Below are positions 50,753 to 60,525 of a stretch of 64,000 nt of DNA, in pieces (position 1 is the first letter of the stretch; each line of letters starts with the position of its first letter). The position numbers and the translations under genes are program-made. The notes under the pieces are model-generated. The model was given only the letters and a program-made list of their open reading frames with translations, was not told where the DNA came from and did no database searches. This DNA comes from Bacteroidales bacterium (GTDB lineage: Bacteria > Bacteroidota > Bacteroidia > Bacteroidales > F082), in contig JALNZT010000020.1 of the NCBI GenBank assembly GCA_023229135.1, positions 1-64,000 on the forward strand. Direction: 5' to 3'.

Positions 50753-52444
50753 ATGGAAAATATACTTGAACTAAAAACTATCAGTGAATTAAATCAATTC
50801 TCGTTTTCAATTCCTTCATATCAGAGAGGATACAAGTGGACACGAAAAGAAGTAAACGACTTGTTGAATGATATTAATGAATTTAAACCTCGGATTATTG
50901 ACAATACTGAAAACAAGACATGGTACTGCCTTCAACCAATCGTTATAAAAAGTCAAAATTCAAATAGTAATTCATTTGAGGTCATCGATGGTCAACAAAG
51001 GTTAACTACTATTTATTTGATACTTCACTATCTAAATCAAGACTTTATTGAAAGTCGTAGAGAAAAATTGTTTAATATAGATTATCAAACACGAATGGGT
51101 ACAACTGAATTTCTCAACAATCTTGATGAAAGTAAATTGAGTGACCATAATGTTGACTTCTATCACATTTCGCAAGCTTATCAAACTATTGCGAAATGGT
51201 TTGAAGAACGAAAAGTAAATTTTGATAAGCAAGAATTTGGTTCAAAATTTAAATATAACTCAAAAGTTATTTGGTATGAGTCACATACCGAGAATCCAAT
51301 TTCAATATTTACCAGAATTAATATTGGTAAAATTCCATTGACTAATAGCGAGTTAATAAAAGCATTGTTTTTAAATAGCTCAAATTTTATAAGTGCCAAC
51401 CCAGAACAGTTAAGACTGAAACAACTTGAAATAGCAACTGAATGGGATAATATTGAACATGGTTTACAGAATGATAGGTTTTGGTATTTTCTTACAGGCA
51501 ATAAAGCTCAAACAAATAGGATAGAGTTTATTTTCAACCTAATGAATAAAGAAAAAGATGAAACTGACCCTTATGCCACATTTCGTTATTTCTCTAAACT
51601 ATTCAGAAATAGTAATCAAGAAACAATTGAAAAGAACTGGAAGAACATTAAAGCATATTATCAAAGATTTAGTGAATGGTACAACAAGCGAGAATGGTAT
51701 CATAAAATAGGTTTTTTAGTGGCTGTTAATGCAATATCTATTAACCAATTATATAGAGAATCAAGTAGCCTTTCAAAAAATGAGTTTAGTCAGTATTTGG
51801 ATGAATTGATTATAACTTGTATGAAAGATATAACACTTGAAAACCTACAATATCCTGACAAAAAAGAGGTACGAAAAACCCTTCTACTATACAATATTTT
51901 GACAATGCTCAATAGTCCGGAGGATAATGCTTATTTTCCTTTTAATCTATTTAAAAACGAAAGTTGGGATATTGAACACATTACATCGATAAAAGATACC
52001 ATTCCAGATAAGAATCGTGATCACTGGTTGAACGATGCAAAAGTTTTTATTGATGTGTCTCGAAAAGATGGTAAAAAGTTGTTTGCAAGAGCCGAAAAAT
52101 GTAATGTGAATAATGATGATGATTTTAAACCGCTTTTTGAAGATATAGTTACCCACTTTAACTCAGAACTTGGTGATGATGCAATAAATGATATTTCTAA
52201 CCTTACACTTTTGGATTCTGAAACTAATCGAGGTTATAAAAATGCTGTCTTTCCTCTCAAAAGAAAAACAATAATCAATAGAGATAAATCAGGAGTCTTT
52301 ATTCCAATTTGCACTAAAAATGTATTTCTAAAATACTTTAGTGAATATCCACCGAAGATTTCATTTTGGACCGAGGAAGATCGAGAAAACTATGAAACGG
52401 ACTTAATTTCTGTGTTGAACAAATACTTAACAACAAATGAATAA
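50753..52444 (+). CDS. DUF262/DUF1524 protein (GmrSD-like), first of a pair
   Basis: 563 residues. N-terminal DUF262 (ParB/sulfiredoxin-like NTPase) with IPSYQRGYKW and VIDGQQRLTTIYLIL (about residues 20-95). The C-terminal part carries an HNH-like DUF1524 nuclease signature: DIEHITS at about 404 followed by NLTLLDSETNRGYKNAVFPLKR. GmrSD, SspE and related type IV restriction proteins share this build. Its end overlaps the next DUF262 gene by 8 bases, so the two probably work together. The gene is AT-rich compared with the core genes. Confidence 0.85.
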   Translation: MENILELKTISELNQFSFSIPSYQRGYKWTRKEVNDLLNDINEFKPRIIDNTENKTWYCLQPIVIKSQNSNSNSFEVIDGQQRLTTIYLILHYLNQDFIESRREKLFNIDYQTRMGTTEFLNNLDESKLSDHNVDFYHISQAYQTIAKWFEERKVNFDKQEFGSKFKYNSKVIWYESHTENPISIFTRINIGKIPLTNSELIKALFLNSSNFISANPEQLRLKQLEIATEWDNIEHGLQNDRFWYFLTGNKAQTNRIEFIFNLMNKEKDETDPYATFRYFSKLFRNSNQETIEKNWKNIKAYYQRFSEWYNKREWYHKIGFLVAVNAISINQLYRESSSLSKNEFSQYLDELIITCMKDITLENLQYPDKKEVRKTLLLYNILTMLNSPEDNAYFPFNLFKNESWDIEHITSIKDTIPDKNRDHWLNDAKVFIDVSRKDGKKLFARAEKCNVNNDDDFKPLFEDIVTHFNSELGDDAINDISNLTLLDSETNRGYKNAVFPLKRKTIINRDKSGVFIPICTKNVFLKYFSEYPPKISFWTEEDRENYETDLISVLNKYLTTNE

Positions 52445-54455
52445 TCAAAATCAATATACTGGGCGGATTCTCAATTTCCTTGAACTCATAAATGAGTATG
52501 AAATTCAGATACCAATAATCCAAAGAGATTATGCCCAGGGTCGAGAAAGTCAAAAAGAGATAAGAGATAATTTTCTTAATGCAATTTTAAATTGTATCAA
52601 GGAAAACAACCCAATAAAGCTTGATTTTATCTATGGAAGCATTGTTGATGAAAAACTTCAACCCTTAGATGGACAACAAAGACTCACAACCCTGTTTCTG
52701 CTTCATTGGTATGCTGCATCAAAAGAAGGGCTGTTGTCAAAGGAAGAGGTTATTCAAGCTATTGAGAGATTCTCGTATGAGACTAGAATCTCTTCACGAG
52801 AATTTTGCCAAGTTTTGGTAAGTGAATCTATCTCGGTATATAGCCAAGATCAGATTTTAAGCAAGACAATAGTTAATAAAAATTGGTTCTTCTTATCTTG
52901 GAAAGACGATCCAACAATTGATGCAATGCTTAGGAGCATAGACGCGATACATGAAAAGTTCTATGAAATAGATAACCTCTGGGATAAACTCAATTCCTCG
53001 CTGATTCAATTCTACTTCGTTGAACTTGAGAACATGGGTTTAACAGATGACTTATATATTAAAATGAATGCAAGAGGTAAGTTATTGACATCTTTCGAGA
53101 GTTTTAAGGCAGGTTTTCAAAAAAGAATTAATGATGAAAATTGGGAATATGAGATAGACCTAAAGGATAGCTTTGGAGTTAAAATTGATAATGATTGGAC
53201 AGATTTTTTCTGGGAATTTTTTAGAAAAAATAACACGGTTGATGATGCTCAAATCAGATATATTAGTGCCATTGCTATGATCATGCAATCTGTAGAAAGA
53301 GTTAATACTACAGAAACACGTGTAGACCTAATAAATCAACTCCAAGAAGAACCAAGTAAAGTAAGACCTTCCCACTTGACTAAAAGATCATTTGATTTTC
53401 TGGTATCAACATTCAATATATATCACGAAAAATTGTTTCTTACAGACTACAGTAATGATCGTCTTCCATTTCCTATGTGGAGACACACTCCAAAAAGTTC
53501 TTTCCTTTCTATGATAGTTTATGAGGATAATACTGCATCAACTATTCAACGAGATAGTGCAACTTACACTCAAAAAGTCTTGTTTTTTGCAGAGGCAGTC
53601 TATTTCCTGAAAAACAAAGAAGAGAATAAAGGTTCATATGAAGATTGGATGCGCATAATAAGGAACATCATCTCAAGAGCCGACATAGATAAAGATGGCT
53701 CACGCCCTGATATTGTGCGAAGCCCTCAATCTTTTGACGGAATTATTAATTTAGTCAATGAGTTATCGGAGGGTAGCCAAAATATATATAAGTTTCTTTC
53801 TGAGCAACCTGCTCTTAAGTCTCAGTATGCCAAGGATCAAATAATGGAAGAGGTAGAAAAAGCAAGATTGATTAGTTATGATTCTTCAAACAGAGATATC
53901 ATATTTAAGGCAGAAGACAATGAATTACTTCGAGGCAAAGTAAGTTTCATATTCCATGCTATTGGGTATGATTTCACACCATCAAATTTTGATGCAGAAC
54001 AATTTAAAAGAATCTCAAATATTATCAATGAATACTTCGATAGTGAGAAGAGCCTTAATAATGATATTCGAAGAGCAATGCTCTCTATTGAGGTTGATGG
54101 AAAGTATGATTTTTACTCTTATTGGTGGTCATATTGGCATGTTGGTAATTCAACTAAGCGCAGGTTATTTGACAAGTTTCGGGAAATTGAATATTGCATT
54201 AATCATGAGTATTACAGAGAATATTTTAAAAAATTTGTTTTCCAACTACTAGATAAAACCCCTTCTCAAGTTGCAGAGGATTTTTTACCAGCAGAACAGT
54301 TTCCCAATTGGAAAAAAAGGTTGATTAAAGAACCAAACATTTTAAATGAAAACAATAAGACAAATCATATTGCAATAGCAGAAGACAATTCACACTGCTT
54401 TTTATTAAAAAGTAAAAGACCTCGCGAAGTAGAAGGAAATATTAAAATAATGTAA
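52437..54455 (+). CDS. DUF262 protein, second of a pair, no HNH motif seen
   Basis: 672 residues. N-terminal DUF262 with IPIIQRDYAQGR (DGQQ-partner motif) and PLDGQQRLTTLFLLHWYAA (about 20-95). The large C-terminal part is helical, with WWSYWHVGNSTKRRLFDKF near 560-580; no H-N-H or DIEH motif was found. It may be the regulatory or sensing half of a two-protein restriction-type system with the preceding gene. Confidence 0.8.
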   Translation: MNNQNQYTGRILNFLELINEYEIQIPIIQRDYAQGRESQKEIRDNFLNAILNCIKENNPIKLDFIYGSIVDEKLQPLDGQQRLTTLFLLHWYAASKEGLLSKEEVIQAIERFSYETRISSREFCQVLVSESISVYSQDQILSKTIVNKNWFFLSWKDDPTIDAMLRSIDAIHEKFYEIDNLWDKLNSSLIQFYFVELENMGLTDDLYIKMNARGKLLTSFESFKAGFQKRINDENWEYEIDLKDSFGVKIDNDWTDFFWEFFRKNNTVDDAQIRYISAIAMIMQSVERVNTTETRVDLINQLQEEPSKVRPSHLTKRSFDFLVSTFNIYHEKLFLTDYSNDRLPFPMWRHTPKSSFLSMIVYEDNTASTIQRDSATYTQKVLFFAEAVYFLKNKEENKGSYEDWMRIIRNIISRADIDKDGSRPDIVRSPQSFDGIINLVNELSEGSQNIYKFLSEQPALKSQYAKDQIMEEVEKARLISYDSSNRDIIFKAEDNELLRGKVSFIFHAIGYDFTPSNFDAEQFKRISNIINEYFDSEKSLNNDIRRAMLSIEVDGKYDFYSYWWSYWHVGNSTKRRLFDKFREIEYCINHEYYREYFKKFVFQLLDKTPSQVAEDFLPAEQFPNWKKRLIKEPNILNENNKTNHIAIAEDNSHCFLLKSKRPREVEGNIKIM

Positions 54456-54468
54456 TACCCATAACATT

Positions 54469-54577
54469 TTGTATAAGTAATGGCAGGTAAAGTACTAAAA
54501 ATCAAGTTGTGTAGCCCGCTCAAACTGTGTAGCGGTTTGACAGGAAAGTGCCACGCAATCTGCCACTACTCATACAA
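54469..54577. repeat. attC-like hairpin after the DUF262 pair
   Basis: Arms TTGTATAAGTAATGGCAG (54469-54486) and CTGCCACTACTCATACAA (54560-54577) pair at 16 of 18 positions around 73 bases. ATAAC precedes the left arm and CCGTTA follows the right one, as in the copy at 62043. Confidence 0.8.
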
Positions 54578-54666
54578 TTTACCGTTACCGCCAAGTGTAA
54601 AAAGACAGAAACAGCAGACAATTTGCTACTTTTAGAGAAAAAATATAAAATGACAAGCCAAAGCAC

Positions 54667-54735
54667 AAAACAGCTCTTTTGGTTTTTTGCCGACACACAA
54701 AAGACCGACCCGAAAAAAACCAAAAGAGCTGTTTT
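54667..54735. repeat. Perfect 22-bp inverted repeat before hsdR
   Basis: Arms at 54667-54688 and 54714-54735 (AAAACAGCTCTTTTGG and its complement plus A/T ends) pair without mismatch around 25 bases. It ends 41 bases before the hsdR start; it could be a terminator for upstream transcription or a regulatory stem. Confidence 0.9.
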
Positions 54736-54776
54736 CTTGCCAACGCACCGTGCCGACAATTTGAAAGTGAATTAAT

Positions 54777-57700
54777 ATGACAAAATTTAACGAAGATTCA
54801 AGAGTAAAAATACCTTCAATATTGCATTTGTGCAGACTTGGTTATAATTACATTTCGCTGAAAAATGCTGTTTGGGACACCGACACAAATATATTCACCG
54901 ACATTTTCAAAGAATCAATAATCAAAATAAATCCTGACTTTGACGAGGACAAAGCAAATCGTTTATTGGTTGACACTTCCCTGCTTCTTGACAATGAAGA
55001 TTTGGGAAAAGCTTTCTATGAAAAGTTAATTAGTGAATCGGGAACAAAACTCATTGACTTTGAAAATTTTGAAAATAACACGTTCAATGTTGTTACTGAA
55101 TTGACTTACAAAAATGGTGACGAAGAATTTAGACCTGACATAATTCTTTTAATAAACGGAATGCCTTTGGCATTCATCGAAGTTAAAAAACCAAACAACC
55201 GAGACGGAATAATTGCCGAACGAGAAAGAATCAATAAACGCTTTCAAAACAAGAAATTCAGAAAATTTGTGAATATCACTCAATTGATGATGTTCTCAAA
55301 TAATATGGAATACGACAACGAAGACATTGAGCCTTTGCAAGGTGCTTTTTACGCTTCGCCATCGTATAAAAAACCGATTTTTAATTATTTCAGAGAAGAG
55401 GAAAAACTCGACCTGACCAAAATTTTAGCGGATGAAGATGATAATTTGGAGAATTTTGTTTTAAAAGACAACAATCTTGCGGTTATTAAAAACTCACCAG
55501 AATTTCTGACAAACAAAAATACAAACACGCCAACAAACCGTGTTTCCACGGCTTTGTTCTGTAAAAACCGACTGGCTTTTATTTTAAAATATGCGATTGC
55601 TTACGTTGATGAGAAAAAAGGAATTGAGAAACACATTATGCGTTATCCTCAAATCTTTGCGACAAAAGCGATTGAAAACAAATTGGAATCAGGCATTAAA
55701 AAAGGAATCATTTGGCATACACAAGGAAGCGGAAAAACCGCTTTGGCGTATTACAATGTTCGTTATCTGACAGATTATTTTCAACAGAAAAAGACGATTC
55801 CAAAATTCTATTTTATTGTTGACCGATTGGATTTGTTGATTCAGGCAAAACGTGAATTTGTAAGTCGGGGTTTGAAAGTTCACATTGTTGATTCGAGAAC
55901 CGATTTTGTAAAGTCGATAAAAACCACAACAGCAATTCATAACAACACCGGAAAACCTGAAATTACAGTTGTTAATATTCAAAAATTCAGCGAGGAATCG
56001 AATGTTGTAAAAACCCAAGACTACGACATTAATATTCAAAGAATTTACTTTTTAGACGAGGTTCACCGCAGTTACAATCCGCAGGGAAGTTTTTTGGCAA
56101 ATTTGACACTATCCGACCCCAATTCAATTAAAATTGGTTTGACAGGAACGCCGCTAATTACAAAGGATTATTATTCACGAGATTTGTTTGGGGATTACAT
56201 TCACAAATATTATTACAATGCTTCAATTGCCGACGGTTACACGCTACGCTTAATTAGAGAAGAAATCGCAAGCGATTACAAAATTGTGTTGAAAGATGCT
56301 TTGGACAAAATTAAAGTACTAAAAGGCGATATTGAAAATCGGAAAGTTTTTGCTCATTCAAGTTTTGTTGAGCCGATGCTTGATTACATTGTTGACGACT
56401 TCGAAAAAAGCCGACTGACTTTTTCTGATGCTACAATTGGCGGAATGGTTGTTTGCGACAGTTCCGACCAGGCAAAAGAAATGATTAAGATTTTCAATGA
56501 AAAGTATTCCGCTGAAATTGAACAGAAAGAAGAATTGCCTCAAGCTGCCGAACCCAAAGGAAAATACAAAGCCAAACTGAAAAACTCTTACAAAGTTAAA
56601 ACGGCTGCACTTATTCTACACGACATTGGGACAAAAGACCAACGCAAAGATTTAGTCGAGAATTTCAAAGAAGGCGAAATTGATTTTCTGTTTGTTTACA
56701 ATATGCTGTTGACTGGATTTGATGCTAAACGACTAAAAAAACTATACGTTGGTCGGGTAATAAAAAGGCACAATTTATTGCAAACGCTAACTCGTGTAAA
56801 CCGAACGTATAAAAATTTCAAATATGGTTATGTGGTCGATTTTGCAGACATCAGAGCAGAATTTGACGCAACTAACAAAGCCTATTTCGATGAATTGCAA
56901 GCCGAATTGGGCGACGAAATGGAATTCTATTCCAACTTATTTAAATCGAAAGAAGACATTGAAAAAGAAATAGCTGAAATCAAAGAAGTTCTTTTCTATT
57001 TTGACACTTCAAATGCCGAAATATTTTCACAACAAATCACCCAAATTCAGGACAGAGAAAAAGTAATCCTGATTAAAAAGGTTTTGGGAAATGCTAAAAG
57101 TTTGTACAACCTGATTCGCCTTTTTGGTCATTACGATTTGCTTGAAAAAGTGGATTTCAAAAAACTTTCTCAGCTTTATCGGGAAACCGAAAATCATTTG
57201 GCTTTGCTAAATACGCAAGAGGCTCTAAAAAACAACATCGACAACACCAATTTATTGAATGTTGCCTTGGAAGATGTACTTTTTCATTTCACAAAAATAT
57301 CGGAAGAAGAATTGGTTTTAGCCGACCAGCTTAAAGATACATTGCGAAAAACACGGGAAACGTTGGCAAGTAATTTCGATAAAAAAGACCCCGAATTTAT
57401 TTCGCTCTACGAAGAATTAAAACGACTTTTCGATAAAAAGAATTTGGATGAAATTACGCAAGACGAAATGAGAAAAAACATTGGGGCTTTAACTTTGATT
57501 TATGAAAAAGTAAAAGAACTCAATCGACAAAATAATTTACTAAAAGACAAATACAACAGCGACCCAAAATATGCACGTATTCACAAACGATTGCTTGAAA
57601 AGGGAACAATTTCGAAAAAGGAAAGCCAACTATTTGAAGCTTTGCAATTGGTAAAAAGTGATGCCGATTTACAAGTTTTGCAAAACACAAGATTGCTGCA

Positions 57701-57854
57701 AAACGAAGATTATTTTTCAAGCCAAATGATGCGCTTGGTTATCGACCAATTCAAAAACAAGAACAATATTAATTTGAATACGGAATCGTCGAAGTACATT
57801 AACAATTTGGTGGTAAACGAATACATGAACGAATTTTATGGAAGAGCTATCTAA
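54777..57854 (+). CDS. hsdR: Type I restriction enzyme R subunit HsdR
   Basis: 1025 residues. N-terminal PD-(D/E)xK nuclease domain with Asp121 (RPDIILLI) and Glu135/Lys137 (IEVKKP). SF2 translocase follows: Walker A HTQGSGKTALAY at about 315, DEVH box near 427, LTGTPL, and motif VI region LQTLTRVNRTY. The C-terminal part is helical. It cleaves unmodified DNA after ATP-driven translocation, in complex with HsdM and HsdS. The last 17 bases overlap the rhuM gene. Confidence 0.95.
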   Translation: MTKFNEDSRVKIPSILHLCRLGYNYISLKNAVWDTDTNIFTDIFKESIIKINPDFDEDKANRLLVDTSLLLDNEDLGKAFYEKLISESGTKLIDFENFENNTFNVVTELTYKNGDEEFRPDIILLINGMPLAFIEVKKPNNRDGIIAERERINKRFQNKKFRKFVNITQLMMFSNNMEYDNEDIEPLQGAFYASPSYKKPIFNYFREEEKLDLTKILADEDDNLENFVLKDNNLAVIKNSPEFLTNKNTNTPTNRVSTALFCKNRLAFILKYAIAYVDEKKGIEKHIMRYPQIFATKAIENKLESGIKKGIIWHTQGSGKTALAYYNVRYLTDYFQQKKTIPKFYFIVDRLDLLIQAKREFVSRGLKVHIVDSRTDFVKSIKTTTAIHNNTGKPEITVVNIQKFSEESNVVKTQDYDINIQRIYFLDEVHRSYNPQGSFLANLTLSDPNSIKIGLTGTPLITKDYYSRDLFGDYIHKYYYNASIADGYTLRLIREEIASDYKIVLKDALDKIKVLKGDIENRKVFAHSSFVEPMLDYIVDDFEKSRLTFSDATIGGMVVCDSSDQAKEMIKIFNEKYSAEIEQKEELPQAAEPKGKYKAKLKNSYKVKTAALILHDIGTKDQRKDLVENFKEGEIDFLFVYNMLLTGFDAKRLKKLYVGRVIKRHNLLQTLTRVNRTYKNFKYGYVVDFADIRAEFDATNKAYFDELQAELGDEMEFYSNLFKSKEDIEKEIAEIKEVLFYFDTSNAEIFSQQITQIQDREKVILIKKVLGNAKSLYNLIRLFGHYDLLEKVDFKKLSQLYRETENHLALLNTQEALKNNIDNTNLLNVALEDVLFHFTKISEEELVLADQLKDTLRKTRETLASNFDKKDPEFISLYEELKRLFDKKNLDEITQDEMRKNIGALTLIYEKVKELNRQNNLLKDKYNSDPKYARIHKRLLEKGTISKKESQLFEALQLVKSDADLQVLQNTRLLQNEDYFSSQMMRLVIDQFKNKNNINLNTESSKYINNLVVNEYMNEFYGRAI

Positions 57855-58896
57855 AAACAACAATAAAAAAGATGATTTACAACTCTATCAGAATTTTGTC
57901 ATATTTCAGACAAAAGATGGAAAAGTGAATATCGATGTTTATTTTCAGGATGAAACGCTTTGGCTTACCCAACAACTCATTGCCGACCTATTCGAAAAAG
58001 GTCGTTCAACAATTAGCGAGCATCTGAAAAAGATTTTTTCAGATGGCGAATTAGACGAAAATATGGTATGTCGGGATTTCCGACACACCACTCAACACGG
58101 CGCTATTGAAGGCAAAACGCAAATAAAAGAGGTGAAATATTATAATTTGCGTGCAATTACAGCAGTGGGTTATCGCGTAAATTCGCACCGGGCAATTGAG
58201 TTTAGAAAGTGGGCTACCGAAATTTTACACGAATACATTATCAAAGGTTTTGCAATGGACGATGAGCGTTTAAAGCAAATTAAACATTTCGGCATCGATT
58301 ATTTTGACGAGATGCTTGAGCGCATTCGTGAAATTCGTTTAAGCGAAAGACGGCTATACCAAAAAATTACTGACATCTACTCTCTCTCTGCCGATTATGA
58401 TAGTAAAGCCGACATTACAAAACTTTTTTTTGCAATGGTTCAAAACAAATTGCATTGGGCAATAACGGGTAAAACAGCCGCCGAAATTATTTATACCGAA
58501 GCGGATGCCACAAAAATCTATATGGGATTAAAAACCTGGAAACAAGCTCCCGACGGAAAAATTTTAAAAAGCGATGTTGTTGTAGCTAAAAACTATTTGA
58601 ACGAAGAGCACCTCAAAATGCTCGAAAGAATTGTTACTTCGTATCTCGATTTGGCAGAAAGCAGGGCAAGAAACCGAACCGTAATGAATATGAAAGATTG
58701 GGAGAAATTTTTGGTCCAGTTTTTAGAACTTGCCGATTATCCTTTGCTAAAAGACAAAGGCAAAATTAGTATGCTCGAAGCCAAATTAAATGCCGAAAGT
58801 GAATACGATAAATTCAGAGTGATTCAGGACAAAAACTATATTTCTGATTTTGACAAGGAAATAAAAAAAATGCTCAAAAAAGGAGACGATAAATAA
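57838..58896 (+). CDS. rhuM: RhuM family protein embedded in the RM locus
   Basis: 352 residues with the RhuM (Virulence_RhuM) signature: FVIFQTKDGKVNIDVYFQDETLWLTQQLIADLF ... VKYYNLRAITAVGYRVNSHRAIEFRKWAT. The N-terminal region resembles Bro/KilA-like DNA-binding domains. It overlaps hsdR by 17 bases and is followed by hsdM after 3 bases, so it is translated as part of the operon. Its role in restriction-modification is unknown; RhuM genes are often found in such loci. Confidence 0.9.
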   Translation: MEELSKNNNKKDDLQLYQNFVIFQTKDGKVNIDVYFQDETLWLTQQLIADLFEKGRSTISEHLKKIFSDGELDENMVCRDFRHTTQHGAIEGKTQIKEVKYYNLRAITAVGYRVNSHRAIEFRKWATEILHEYIIKGFAMDDERLKQIKHFGIDYFDEMLERIREIRLSERRLYQKITDIYSLSADYDSKADITKLFFAMVQNKLHWAITGKTAAEIIYTEADATKIYMGLKTWKQAPDGKILKSDVVVAKNYLNEEHLKMLERIVTSYLDLAESRARNRTVMNMKDWEKFLVQFLELADYPLLKDKGKISMLEAKLNAESEYDKFRVIQDKNYISDFDKEIKKMLKKGDDK

Positions 58897-58899
58897 GAA

Positions 58900-60525
58900 A
58901 TGACAGATATAGATTTTAAAGACAAAACCAAAACACTGATTGACAACCTAAAAAGTATCAGTGCAAATTATGGTTTGGGGAACGATGGCAACGAGTTCAA
59001 AATAATTACACAGGTTTTTCTGTATAAATTCATGAACGACAAATTTGCTTTTGAGGTTAAAAAGCTCGACAGTAAATTAAAAGATGCCGAAAACTGGGAA
59101 AAGCAAATCAATGCTTATTCAGAAGATGATTACGAAATGTTGCTGCTGCAATTGGGCGCCGACACAGCAAAACTAAAACCACAGCATTTTATTTCAGAAT
59201 TATTTGGCAGACAAAACGAAAGCGATTTTGCCAAATTGTTTGACGACACATTAATGGATATTGCCATTACCAACAACGATATTTTCTCTGTAAAAACCGA
59301 TGGCGGCGCAAAAGTGGTTTTGTTCGACCGCTTAACCGAATACATAAGCGACGGCTCAAAACGTGATGCTTTTGCAAAAGCCATTATCAATAAATTGGTA
59401 GGCATAAGTTTTGAGCATATTTTTAATCAGAAATTCGATTTTTACGCCACCATTTTTGAATACCTGATTAAAGATTACAACACGAACAGCGGAGGTAAAT
59501 ATGCCGAGTATTTTACGCCTCATGCAGTGGCAAAAATTATGGCTGCCATTTTAGTAAACGAGCCCGTTCAGAATGTTACCGTTTACGACCCATCGGCGGG
59601 TTCGGGAACTTTATTGATGAATATTGCCCACGCCATTGGCGAAGACAAATGCACCATTTATTCGCAGGATATTTCTCAAAAATCATCGAGCCTTTTGCGT
59701 TTGAATTTGATTTTAAATAATCTCGTTCATTCCATTCAAAATATCATTCAAGGAAATACAATTTCGCAAGCCTACCACAAAGACGAAAACGGCGAACTGG
59801 ATAAATTCGATTACATCGTTTCCAATCCGCCTTTTAAACTCGATTTTTCCGATTACCGTAATGATTTGGACAGCAAAGAAAACCACTCTCGTTTTTTTGC
59901 AGGCATTCCAAAAGTGCCCAACAAAGCCAAAGACAAGATGGCGATTTACTCACTGTTTTTGCAACACATTATTTTCTCTTTAAGCAAAAATGGAAAAGCT
60001 GCCGTTGTTGTACCAACAGGTTTCATAACTGCACAAAGCGGAATTGATAAAAAAATACGTGAAAAATTAGTTGAAAGCAAAATGTTGGCTGGCGTAGTAA
60101 GTATGCCAAGCAATATTTTTGCCACCACCGGCACCAATGTTTCCATTTTGTTTATGGATAAAAACAACAAAGAAGCTGTGGTCTTAATTGATGCTTCTAA
60201 TTTGGGCCAAACCGTTAAAGAAGGGAAAAACCAAAAAACTGTTTTAACCACTCAGGAAGAACAACAAATTATTGACACTTTCAACAACAAAAAAGCCATT
60301 GAAGATTTTTCGGTAGTGGTTAAGTACAATGAAATAAAAGAAAAAAACTATTCGTTAAGTGCAGGACAGTATTTTGAGGTTAAAATTGAATATGTGGATA
60401 TTACAAACGATGAGTTCACAATCAAGTTGAAAGGGTTTGAAGAAAATATAAACAATCTTTTTGAAGAAGGAAAAACACTCGAAGCTGAGATTCAAAATAA
60501 TTTAAAAGAATTGAGGTATGAGTAG
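58900..60525 (+). CDS. hsdM: Type I DNA methyltransferase subunit HsdM
   Basis: 541 residues. N-terminal helical domain (about 5-150), then the N6-adenine methyltransferase with SAM motif YDPSAGSGTLL near 229 and catalytic motif SNPPF near 309. Protects host DNA and forms the MTase core with HsdS. Its 3' end overlaps hsdS by 8 bases. Confidence 0.96.
   Translation: MTDIDFKDKTKTLIDNLKSISANYGLGNDGNEFKIITQVFLYKFMNDKFAFEVKKLDSKLKDAENWEKQINAYSEDDYEMLLLQLGADTAKLKPQHFISELFGRQNESDFAKLFDDTLMDIAITNNDIFSVKTDGGAKVVLFDRLTEYISDGSKRDAFAKAIINKLVGISFEHIFNQKFDFYATIFEYLIKDYNTNSGGKYAEYFTPHAVAKIMAAILVNEPVQNVTVYDPSAGSGTLLMNIAHAIGEDKCTIYSQDISQKSSSLLRLNLILNNLVHSIQNIIQGNTISQAYHKDENGELDKFDYIVSNPPFKLDFSDYRNDLDSKENHSRFFAGIPKVPNKAKDKMAIYSLFLQHIIFSLSKNGKAAVVVPTGFITAQSGIDKKIREKLVESKMLAGVVSMPSNIFATTGTNVSILFMDKNNKEAVVLIDASNLGQTVKEGKNQKTVLTTQEEQQIIDTFNNKKAIEDFSVVVKYNEIKEKNYSLSAGQYFEVKIEYVDITNDEFTIKLKGFEENINNLFEEGKTLEAEIQNNLKELRYE

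Larger units (their letters stand above)
54456..54776. other. Intergenic stretch between DUF262 pair and type I RM locus
   Basis: Made almost entirely of the two inverted repeats above. A 75-codon frame from 54548 runs through both and is probably chance. No promoter box matched TAnnTTTG with confidence. Confidence 0.5.

Noticed and set aside
54548..54775. 75-codon ORF upstream of hsdR
   Set aside because: It runs through an attC-like arm and a perfect 22-bp inverted repeat, and the peptide has no recognisable fold; probably chance.
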